A model generated the notes under the pieces. That model made no database searches, was not told the origin of the DNA, and was given only the letters and a program-made list of their open reading frames with translations. From SFWF01 sp964599835 (GTDB lineage: Bacteria; Bacillota; Clostridia; Oscillospirales; Acutalibacteraceae), in NCBI GenBank assembly GCA_964599835.1, contig CAZRHF010000038.1, positions 1 through 17,858 on the forward strand: a stretch of 17,858 nt of DNA. Reading direction: 5' to 3'. A program made the position numbers and the translations under genes. Below, in pieces: positions 9,192-14,250 of the stretch (within the stretch, counting starts at the first letter, position 1; each line of letters starts with the position of its first letter).

Positions 9192-9417
9192 TTGTAGGGG
9201 AGGGTAAGCGAAGCGCACGAGGCGGTAGTGAATGACGACACAGTGCGTCGTCAGAGCCGCCGAGAGACCGAGCACCGCAGTGCGAGACCTTGCTCCTCCC
9301 GAAACAGGCATAAGATTTCGATAATAAAAATATTACTGTTATCAAACCGTTAGCCTCCTACAGCAAACCCGTGAAGTCTCAGCGTATAAACGGGAGGAGC
9401 AAGCCACTCCCCTACAA
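9192..9417. mobile_element. 226-bp nested inverted-repeat element (REP/MITE-like), copy A
   Basis: The ends are perfect 11-bp inverted repeats: TTGTAGGGGAG (9192-9202) and CTCCCCTACAA (9407-9417). An inner perfect 12-bp pair, TTGCTCCTCCCG (9290-9301) and CGGGAGGAGCAA (9391-9402), encloses an AT-rich 89-bp core. The left arm carries a two-level hairpin: outer stem GGCGG/CCGCC (9221-9225, 9257-9261) around GACGAC/GTCGTC (9234-9239, 9247-9252). The left arm recurs at 17636 next to a RAYT transposase remnant. GTAG next to a fold-back is the known signature of REP sequences moved by RAYT enzymes. No transposase gene is inside, so it would be non-autonomous. Confidence 0.75.
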
Positions 9418-9461
9418 CTGACGAAGCAATCTATATATTCCGCACCGAAGGCACACATTAA

Positions 9462-9489
9462 TTTTCAACTTTCAATTTTCAATTTTCAA
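9462..9489. repeat. Heptamer tract 1: four units of NTTTCAA
   Basis: Exactly four 7-bp units in tandem: TTTTCAA, CTTTCAA, TTTTCAA, TTTTCAA. The tract lies between the copy A element and the terminator of the small lipoprotein gene. Three more tracts with the same period and copy number but different sequence occur at 12032, 12089 and 12492. Confidence 0.85.
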
Positions 9490-9491
9490 CT

Positions 9492-9520
9492 AAACAAAAA
9501 AAAGACCCTTGCGGGTCTTT
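9492..9520 (-). terminator. Intrinsic terminator of the CBM-like lipoprotein gene
   Basis: Read on the minus strand, an 8-bp perfect stem AAAGACCC/GGGTCTTT (9501-9508 and 9513-9520) with a 4-nt loop is followed by a run of T residues. It begins only 3 nt after the stop codon at 9524. Confidence 0.9.
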
Positions 9521-9523
9521 TCA

Positions 9524-10207
9524 TTACTGTCTGTAAACAAGTGTGAGATCGTCGAAATAGAGGGTCACGCCTGCGGGGGCCTTAATATGAATGTCGGCGG
9601 TGGAGGCGTAGAAGGTGACGGTGATACTGCTCCACTTTCCGGGAGTAAGTCCCGAAACGGAGGCGGTAGCATCGGCGGCGCCCGAGTCGGAGGTATGGAT
9701 CTCGACAACTCCCTCGACGGCGGCATCGGCCATTACAAAAAGGGTCAGCTCACACTCGGCCTCGGCGGCAAGCTCGGGAACGGAGATGTAGAAATCGGGC
9801 TGAGAAAGGCTGTCGGAGCGGGTGCAGAGAGAGACGCTTCCGCCGTGGATCTTGTCCCCATTGGCGGTGAACTTATCAAGTCCGCCGCTTATAATATAGC
9901 TTCCGTTCTCTTCAAAGCCGTTTTCGTAGCGGTATTCACCTAAGGTATCTTCACCCAGGAAGGGGTCCTTACCCGTATCGTAGATTCCGTCGGGATCGAA
10001 GGTCTCCTCCTCCGAGGAGGCTTCCTCAGAAGATTCTTCTTCGTCGGTCTCCCCTGCGGGCTCAGAGCCTATCTCGGTTCCGATGGCGGGCATCGAGGAG
10101 GCGGTGGGCTCAGAGGAAGCGGTTTTTTTATCTTCGGTTTCGGCGCCGCAGGCCGCAAGACACAGCGCCAGGCAAATGCAAAGGATAACGGCAAAAAGTT
10201 TTTTCAT
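9524..10207 (-). CDS. Small lipoprotein with a CBM-like beta-sandwich domain
   Basis: A 227-residue predicted lipoprotein. The lipobox CLAAC places the lipidated residue at Cys20. Residues 21-70 are an acidic Ser/Glu-rich linker that would hold the domain away from the membrane. Residues about 88-226 form one beta-sandwich of the CBM4/9 type: GFEENGSY near the start, then GKWSSITVTF and APAGVTLYFDDLTLV at the end. This layout matches the C-terminal domain of the giant surface protein (compare GEWIQYKATI and LPAGTEAYLDSFHIV). No catalytic domain is present, so a role as a surface glycan-binding protein is inferred. The ATG follows GAGGGG. It has its own strong promoter and terminator, so it is monocistronic. 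Confidence 0.85.
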   Translation of the reverse strand: MKKLFAVILCICLALCLAACGAETEDKKTASSEPTASSMPAIGTEIGSEPAGETDEEESSEEASSEEETFDPDGIYDTGKDPFLGEDTLGEYRYENGFEENGSYIISGGLDKFTANGDKIHGGSVSLCTRSDSLSQPDFYISVPELAAEAECELTLFVMADAAVEGVVEIHTSDSGAADATASVSGLTPGKWSSITVTFYASTADIHIKAPAGVTLYFDDLTLVYRQ

Positions 10208-10245
10208 TTTTTAACCCCTCTTTACGGTTTTAATATATCTGCCAA

Positions 10246-10261
10246 AAAAGCCAAGGCTTTT
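10246..10261 (-). terminator. Weak candidate terminator of mtaB
   Basis: AAAAGCC (10246-10252) and GGCTTTT (10255-10261) form a short AT-rich stem. On the minus strand it is followed by two more T residues. It lies 30 nt after the mtaB stop but also just inside the leader of the lipoprotein transcript. With only two or three G-C pairs it is weak, and it may not act as a terminator. Confidence 0.3.
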
Positions 10262-10265
10262 GTTT

Positions 10266-10294
10266 ATAATATCACAAGCCGACATTTTTGTCAA
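10266..10294 (-). promoter_or_regulatory. Strong promoter of the CBM-like lipoprotein gene
   Basis: On the minus strand a perfect TTGACA (10289-10294) is 17 nt from TATTAT (10266-10271), which is preceded by TGA as an extended -10. The -35 overlaps the stop codon of mtaB. This is the closest match to the sigma-A consensus in the window, so expression is probably constitutive and fairly high. Confidence 0.85.
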
Positions 10295-11565
10295 TTCGAC
10301 TTTACAGCCATATTTTCGCCTACAACAAGCGTTACTATCTCTCCCGACGGGTCTTTAGCGGAGGGGAAGCGAATACGGGTATAGTTTTCGCAGTAGCCCT
10401 CGGCAAAGCCGTCAACGTAATTTTCCGCAAGAACGGATACCGTCCTTCCCGCCTGAGAGCGGAGAAAGGCCTCCTCACATTCCTCGGCCGCTTTTGCCAT
10501 TTCGGCGGCGCGGCGCTCCTTTTCGGCAGGCTCTACCTGACTTTTAAGGGCGGCAGCTACGGTACCCTCTCTTCTGGAATAGGCGAAGACGTGGGCTCTC
10601 GCAAAACCGATCTCTTTAAAGAAGGCAAGACTCTCGGAAAATTCTTCTTCGGTCTCCCCCGCAAAGCCAACCATAATATCGGTGGTGATCGAAGGGTTTT
10701 CGAACTTCTCCCTTATCCTCTTTACCAGATCGCGGTAGAAGGCGGTGTCGTAGTGACGGTTCATCCGCTTTAGGGTGGCGTCACAGCCCGACTGCAGGGC
10801 AAGATGAAACTGGGGACAGAATTTTTTCTCACGGTAAAGGCTTTCCAGGGTCTCGTCGGAGATGTGGTCGGGCTCCAGGGAGCCCAGACGCACCCTTTTG
10901 ATGCCTTCGGGTCTTGCGGCGGCCGAAACGGCGTCGCAGATGCTTTTTCCCGTATCCTTGCCGTAGGAGGTAAGGTTTATTCCCACCAGAACTATCTCCT
11001 TGTAGCCCTCCTCTGCAAGCCTTTCTGCCTCGGCTTCTATCTCGTCTATAGGCTTTGAGCGGACGTCCCCTCTTGCCTTGGGGATTATGCAGTAGGTGCA
11101 ATAGCGGTCACAGCCGTCCTCCACCTTCATATAGGCACGGGTACGCTCCTCAAAACGGCAGACCGAGGGTGTAGAATACCGTTCTTTCCTTCCGTGGGGG
11201 GATATCTCAACTATCCTCTCTCCGTTTTTTAGAAAACGGTTTAAAAGGAGGGGGATGTTTTCGGGGGAGGTGTTGCCCGTGATGATATCAGCCTCGGGAA
11301 GAAGGTCGGCGTCCTTCGGGAAGGCCTGGGGCATACAGCCTGCAAGAATTATTACCCCGCCCGGGAGCTTTCTCCGCATACGGCGGACGGCCTGACGGGT
11401 CTTGCGGTCGGATTCGGCGGTGACCGTACAGGAATTTATAACGGCACAGTCGGCGGCGGCTATATCCGAAACGACCTTGTGTCCTGCCGCTTCCAACAGC
11501 TCGCCCATAGCCTGCGATTCGTACTGATTTACCTTACAGCCCAGGGTGTAGAAAAATATATTCAT
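10291..11565 (-). CDS. mtaB: tRNA (t6A37) C2-methylthiotransferase MtaB
   Basis: A 424-residue cytoplasmic radical-SAM enzyme that converts t6A to ms2t6A at position 37 of ANN-decoding tRNAs. The N-terminal methylthiotransferase domain has TLGCKVNQYES (Cys10), NSCTVT (Cys46) and AGCMPQA (Cys77), which bind the auxiliary cluster. The radical-SAM motif is C152-x3-C156-x2-C159 (GCDRYCTYC), followed by IIPKARGD. The C-terminal 60 or so residues fit a TRAM RNA-binding domain. The length and the TLGCKVNQYES form separate MtaB from MiaB and RimO. The ATG at 11565 has GGAG 10 nt upstream. It diverges from spoVAE, and no clear promoter was found in the short gap. Confidence 0.95.
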   Translation of the reverse strand: MNIFFYTLGCKVNQYESQAMGELLEAAGHKVVSDIAAADCAVINSCTVTAESDRKTRQAVRRMRRKLPGGVIILAGCMPQAFPKDADLLPEADIITGNTSPENIPLLLNRFLKNGERIVEISPHGRKERYSTPSVCRFEERTRAYMKVEDGCDRYCTYCIIPKARGDVRSKPIDEIEAEAERLAEEGYKEIVLVGINLTSYGKDTGKSICDAVSAAARPEGIKRVRLGSLEPDHISDETLESLYREKKFCPQFHLALQSGCDATLKRMNRHYDTAFYRDLVKRIREKFENPSITTDIMVGFAGETEEEFSESLAFFKEIGFARAHVFAYSRREGTVAAALKSQVEPAEKERRAAEMAKAAEECEEAFLRSQAGRTVSVLAENYVDGFAEGYCENYTRIRFPSAKDPSGEIVTLVVGENMAVKSN

Positions 11566-11647
11566 ATATAATTTACTCCAAAAAGGGTTTTTAGATTTTT
11601 ACGGCATATTGTGAAATCTGCGGCAGATAATAAGGGTGGTGATATTT

Positions 11648-12016
11648 ATGGAAATTTTACTGAATTGTATAAAAGCCTTTGCCGTGGGAGGCGGGATCTG
11701 CCTTATCGGGCAGGTGCTTATCGATTACACCAAGCTTACCCCCGCAAGAATACTTACCGGCTTCGTGGTCTCGGGTGTAGTCCTTTCGGCCTTCGGGATA
11801 TATGCCCCTCTCGTGGATTTTGCGGGAGCAGGCGCCACCGTGCCCCTTACGGGCTTCGGGCATCTGCTGGCAGAAGGGGTAAGAAAGGCGGTAAACGAGC
11901 TGGGGCTTATAGGAGTGTTAAACGGAGGAATAGCCTCGGCCGCAACCGGCATCGGTGCCGCCGTGGTCTTCGCCCTTATAGCCGCCCTGATTTTCCGCTC
12001 GGGAGACAGGAACTAA
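11648..12016 (+). CDS. spoVAE: Stage V sporulation protein AE (SpoVAE)
   Basis: A 122-residue membrane protein with several hydrophobic helices. The conserved SpoVAC/AE-family core is plain: IGQVLIDYTKLTPARI, FGIYAPLVDFAGAGATVPL, TGFGHLLAEGV and GIGAAVVFALIAALIF. SpoVA proteins sit in the spore inner membrane and are needed for uptake and release of Ca-dipicolinate. The length fits SpoVAE rather than the longer SpoVAC. ATG at 11648 was chosen because AAGGGTGG is well placed before it; in-frame GTG codons at 11636 and 11639 would add up to four residues. SpoVAE is usually in an operon after spoVAC and spoVAD, but here it stands alone beside mtaB. A sigma-G promoter would be expected, but none was seen clearly. 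Confidence 0.93.
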   Translation: MEILLNCIKAFAVGGGICLIGQVLIDYTKLTPARILTGFVVSGVVLSAFGIYAPLVDFAGAGATVPLTGFGHLLAEGVRKAVNELGLIGVLNGGIASAATGIGAAVVFALIAALIFRSGDRN

Positions 12017-12031
12017 GCGACCTTCGGTCGA

Positions 12032-12059
12032 GGGAAATGGGAAACGGGAAGAGGGAAAA
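12032..12059. repeat. Heptamer tract 2: four units of GGGAAAN
   Basis: Four tandem 7-bp units: GGGAAAT, GGGAAAC, GGGAAGA, GGGAAAA. It lies 15 bp after the spoVAE stop codon. Confidence 0.85.
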
Positions 12060-12088
12060 GTTGCGATGTGTCTCCGACGGATAGGGAA

Positions 12089-12116
12089 CAGGTTTCAGGT
12101 TGCAGGTTTCAGGTGG
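12089..12116. repeat. Heptamer tract 3: four units of CAGGTTN
   Basis: Four tandem 7-bp units: CAGGTTT, CAGGTTG, CAGGTTT, CAGGTGG, followed by a partial CAG. It stands 10 bp before the 91-bp inverted-repeat element. Confidence 0.85.
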
Positions 12117-12126
12117 CAGCGCCGCC

Positions 12127-12217
12127 GGGTCATCCTGAGCGGAGTCGAAATTTTGCGACAATGAGATTCCGACAACTGCGTTGTCGCGCTACGCGTTCGG
12201 CAGGCTCAGAATGACCC
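12127..12217. mobile_element. 91-bp MITE-like inverted-repeat element
   Basis: GGGTCATCCTGAGC (12127-12140) and GCTCAGAATGACCC (12204-12217) are terminal inverted repeats matching at 13 of 14 positions. Inside, GCGACAA (12155-12161) pairs with TTGTCGC (12181-12187). TTTTGCGAC (12151-12159) can pair outside the element with GTCGCAAAA (12233-12241). Short elements with GTCATCCTGAGC-type ends recur in many bacterial genomes. There is no coding capacity. Confidence 0.65.
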
Positions 12218-12299
12218 ATTGTCGCAGATAACGTCGCAAAATCGCCGCAGGCGGGATCTCGGCGGAAGCTTACTACGATATACCTCGCTTATGCTCGGT

Positions 12300-12452
12300 G
12301 CGATATGTTTGCTTCGCAAACGCGATATAACCGACCTTATCGGTCGCTTGCGATATGATATAAATCCCCTTGCGCCCCGCAGGGCATATCGCATCGAAGA
12401 TATATCGCAGGCGTCAGCCTATATCGCAAATCCCGATAGGGATTTATATCGC
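12300..12452. repeat. Mosaic of unlike hairpins strung on a constant GCGATAT/ATATCGC linker
   Basis: GCGATAT occurs at 12300, 12322 and 12350. Its reverse complement ATATCGC occurs at 12386, 12402, 12421 and 12446. Between neighbouring linkers lie perfect hairpins of different sequence: GTTTGC/GCAAAC (12307-12321), CGACC/GGTCG (12332-12346), AGGC/GCCT (12409-12420) and AAATCCC/GGGATTT (12428-12445). A perfect 12-bp long-range pair, GATATAAATCCC (12357-12368) with GGGATTTATATC (12439-12450), could close the right half into a branched fold. Confidence 0.75.
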
Positions 12453-12491
12453 GGCGTGAGCCCCTCGACCGTGGCCGAGCCACACATTCTT

Positions 12492-12519
12492 TTTGCATCC
12501 TGCACTTTGCATTTTGCAT
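12492..12519. repeat. Heptamer tract 4: four units of TTTGCAT
   Basis: Four tandem 7-bp units: TTTGCAT, CCTGCAC, TTTGCAT, TTTGCAT. It ends 11 bp from the stop codon of the YerB-like gene; no intrinsic terminator for that gene was found. Confidence 0.85.
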
Positions 12520-12530
12520 TCAAAAGCCGC

Positions 12531-13613
12531 CTACTGCTGCTCGTTTTCCACCGTGACCTGTCCGCTGTTGTTAATAATACAGACGTAGGAGTTGCCCTTG
12601 TTTACGGTGAGAGGGGTGCCGTCGGCGGCAGAGAAGCTGAAATTGTCGTCGGCATCGCCCTTTTTCCAGTTTATCTCGGTCTTTCGGCCTGCCGATATGT
12701 ATATGCCCTTTCCCGAAGAAAGGTCTATGGCTCTGTGGTAGCCGTCGGGGTAGTTATAAATAGAGGTAGTGAGGACGAAAACGTTGGTAAACTGCTCCTC
12801 CTTGCCTGTGTGGTAGGTTTTGAAAACGTCTCCGTTTTTATTGGCGCGGGAATATTTTCCGCTTTCCCCGTCGTAGTAGAAACAGGTGGTAGAGGTGCCG
12901 TTAAACTTGACCTTTACCCTTTCGGCCGCTTCCTCACCGGGAAGGACGGGCTCCTCACCCTCGGCGAAATTAAGCCAGGTCTTGCCGCCCGAGGTATCGA
13001 ACTTTCTCGCTTCGGTGGCCTTCATTATCTTTTCGCCGGTGGAATAGAGGGTATGCTCGTAGGAAAGGCCGTTTTTCTCGCGGAAGCCGTAACGGGAGGC
13101 GTCTATCTCGTGGTAGTCAAGGTCGATGGTAGGGAGATAGGGACGGCAGTAGGTATTGTCCATTCCGTGGAAGAAAAGCATTGCGTTCATACCGCAGGCT
13201 ATCTGCGCAAAGGGCAGACGGAGGCTTCGGATGGTTCCTATATTTCCGATATCCGAGGGGTCGGAAAAGAGGGCTAAAAGACGGGTTATTCCGCCCTCGA
13301 CCTCGGTCTCGAAAACAATGTCGGCCTTATCGAGACCCGACTGTACCTTCTGTGCCGAAAAGAGGTTGTTTATGACCACTGCGGTGGGACGGCGGCCTTC
13401 TGCCTCGGGAGCCAGCTTCTTTTCTCCTGTAAGGGGATTTATAACGCAGTTTGCATAGGGGTCTACGGGTTCCTCCTCGGAAGAGGTGACCTCACTGCTC
13501 CGGGGCAGAGAGGAGGACGCGTCGATGGTGGGATCGCTTCCCCCGCCGCAAGCGGCGAGGCTTAAAGCGAGAACTGCGCAAAGCAAAACTGAAAGTATGC
13601 GGGAGATATGCAT
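12531..13613 (-). CDS. YerB-like DUF3048 lipoprotein
   Basis: A 360-residue predicted lipoprotein with the lipobox LSLAAC (Cys22) and a Ser/Glu linker. The DUF3048 N-terminal domain starts near residue 58 with NPLTGE, then RRPTAVVINN, SGLDKADIVFE, EVEGGITRLLALF and IGTIRSLRLPF. The C-terminal DUF3048 domain follows at about 235-355. The family is typified by Bacillus YerB; its biochemical role is not settled. ATG at 13613 was chosen over an in-frame start at 13727: it begins the signal peptide, has GGAG 9 nt upstream, and the predicted promoter (13706-13734) would leave the longer start outside the transcript. A GCCGCAA/TTGCGGC hairpin (13632-13650) lies in the leader. Confidence 0.9.
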   Translation of the reverse strand: MHISRILSVLLCAVLALSLAACGGGSDPTIDASSSLPRSSEVTSSEEEPVDPYANCVINPLTGEKKLAPEAEGRRPTAVVINNLFSAQKVQSGLDKADIVFETEVEGGITRLLALFSDPSDIGNIGTIRSLRLPFAQIACGMNAMLFFHGMDNTYCRPYLPTIDLDYHEIDASRYGFREKNGLSYEHTLYSTGEKIMKATEARKFDTSGGKTWLNFAEGEEPVLPGEEAAERVKVKFNGTSTTCFYYDGESGKYSRANKNGDVFKTYHTGKEEQFTNVFVLTTSIYNYPDGYHRAIDLSSGKGIYISAGRKTEINWKKGDADDNFSFSAADGTPLTVNKGNSYVCIINNSGQVTVENEQQ

Positions 13614-13705
13614 TTTTGGGGGCTCCGTTCTGCCGCAAGGTCTTTGCGGCGGTAATTTTTTCGGTTTTTTCGGATATATTTCCTTAAAAAACCACATATA
13701 TAAAT

Positions 13706-13734
13706 AATATACTCTATTACGGGACAAGTTTCAA
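13706..13734 (-). promoter_or_regulatory. Promoter of the YerB-like lipoprotein gene
   Basis: On the minus strand TTGAAA (13729-13734) and TATATT (13706-13711) are 17 nt apart, a good sigma-A match. Transcription would begin near 13699, giving a leader of about 85 nt with a 7-bp hairpin. Confidence 0.8.
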
Positions 13735-13776
13735 CCGGAAATTTTTGAAAAAATTCAAGAATTTTAAAAATAATAC

Positions 13777-13805
13777 TTGAAATTTTCTTTCGGTTGTGTT
13801 ATTAT
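13777..13805 (+). promoter_or_regulatory. Promoter of tRNA-Arg
   Basis: TTGAAA (13777-13782) and TATTAT (13800-13805) are 17 nt apart, with TGT as an extended -10. The mature tRNA begins 20 nt after the -10. It lies back to back with the promoter of the YerB-like gene. Confidence 0.85.
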
Positions 13806-13825
13806 ACTATGGCACTCAAGTGTTT

Positions 13826-13902
13826 GCGCTGATAGCTCAGCTGGATAGAGCGTCTGGCTACGGACCAGAAGGTCGGGTGTTCGAATCATCTTCAGCGCGC
13901 CA
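13826..13902 (+). tRNA. tRNA-Arg (anticodon ACG)
   Basis: A 77-nt tRNA with CCA encoded. The acceptor stem GCGCTGA/TCAGCGC is perfect. The D-arm contains AGCTCAGCTGGATAGAGC. The anticodon stem TCTGG/CCAGA encloses the loop CTACGGA, with anticodon ACG, which after A34-to-inosine editing reads CGU, CGC and CGA. The T-loop is TTCGAAT on a stem with two G-U pairs. It has its own promoter and terminator. Its last 18 nt are repeated at 14087-14104. Confidence 0.97.
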
Positions 13903-13979
13903 GAATAAGAGGCACTCTGCAAAAGCGGGGTGTTTCTTTTTTTATAGAAAGCAGCGAGAACACCCGAAGGGTGGACGTC
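13885..13979 (+). repeat. 95-bp direct repeat, copy 1 (tRNA-Arg 3' end plus terminator)
   Basis: This segment starts 18 nt before the end of tRNA-Arg and runs through its terminator to a CACCC/GGGTG hairpin. It matches 14087-14181 at 93 of 95 positions. The differences are C to T at 13955 and A to G at 13957. Confidence 0.95.
13913..13943 (+). terminator. Intrinsic terminator of tRNA-Arg
   Basis: CACTCTGC (13913-13920) pairs with GCGGGGTG (13925-13932), with two G-U pairs and an AAAA loop, followed by the T-rich tail TTTCTTTTTTT. It begins 10 nt after the tRNA end. Confidence 0.85.
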
Positions 13980-14086
13980 GACGCAGACGCAACGCCGCGA
14001 CAGGCGGTGCGGTCTGCCAAAGTCTCGAGCAGAGCCGAAATGCCGTCGCCGCTCGGAGCGGCAGGCAGAGCGGGTCAGCGCAGAGT
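13980..14086. other. 107-bp GC-rich spacer between the two 95-bp repeats
   Basis: This non-coding spacer is markedly richer in GC than its flanks and holds a short GCCGC/GCGGC hairpin around 14047-14061. No tRNA body, integrase or other gene is visible in it. Open frames crossing it are translations of the tRNA and repeat. Confidence 0.5.
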
Positions 14087-14181
14087 ATCATCTTCAGCGC
14101 GCCAGAATAAGAGGCACTCTGCAAAAGCGGGGTGTTTCTTTTTTTATAGAAAGCAGTGGGAACACCCGAAGGGTGGACGTC
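14087..14181 (+). repeat. 95-bp direct repeat, copy 2 (orphan tRNA-Arg 3' end plus terminator)
   Basis: This copy repeats the last 18 nt of tRNA-Arg with its CCA, and the whole tRNA terminator (hairpin from 14115, T-tail to 14145), but no tRNA body precedes it. The layout resembles attL/attR left by an element that integrates at a tRNA 3' end, or a truncated tandem duplication. Confidence 0.9.
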
Positions 14182-14191
14182 TTTACAAAAC

Positions 14192-14227
14192 AAAAAGCAG
14201 ATATGTGTAAATCTACACATATCTGCT
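14192..14227 (-). terminator. Intrinsic terminator of the phosphomutase gene
   Basis: A perfect 14-bp stem, AGCAGATATGTGTA (14196-14209) with TACACATATCTGCT (14214-14227), has a 4-nt loop. On the minus strand it is followed by TTTTGTTTTG. It lies 23 nt after the stop codon. Confidence 0.93.
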
Positions 14228-14250
14228 GATCTTATCTCTGAGCGAAGCAG

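Larger units (their letters stand above)
12018..12480. repeat. Intergenic repeat mosaic between spoVAE and the YerB-like gene (overview)
   Basis: The 514-bp gap has no credible gene. In order it holds a CGACC/GGTCG mini-hairpin just after the spoVAE stop (12018-12030), two heptamer tracts, a 91-bp inverted-repeat element (12127-12217), a string of hairpins with ATATCGC linkers (12300-12452), small GGC/GCC and GTGGC/GCCAC hairpins (12453-12483), and a last heptamer tract. The parts are listed separately. Confidence 0.8.

Noticed and set aside
9099..9311. Minus-strand open frame in the 9192 element, with a similar one at 17565-17810
   Set aside because: Both translate the structured repeat. 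The changes between copies preserve base pairing rather than a protein.
10804..11101. Small open frames on both strands inside mtaB
   Set aside because: They overlap the intact radical-SAM gene in other frames and show no independent signals.
12018..12520. CRISPR-like array
   Set aside because: The direct repeats are only 7 bp, spacers are palindromic and of uneven length, and no cas gene is present.
12219..13277. 352-codon plus-strand open frame
   Set aside because: It starts in the repeat mosaic and runs antisense through the YerB-like gene, which has clear DUF3048 motifs.
13614..13727. Upstream in-frame start that would add 38 residues to the YerB-like protein
   Set aside because: It would bury the signal peptide and lies at or above the predicted transcription start.
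13796..14110. Open frame across tRNA-Arg reading LIAQLDRASGYGPEG
   Set aside because: This is the well-known false protein made by translating a tRNA-Arg gene; it continues into the terminator repeat.
13942..14220. Open frames on both strands across the 95-bp repeats and spacer
   Set aside because: They consist of translated repeat, terminator and spacer. No start signal or domain supports them.
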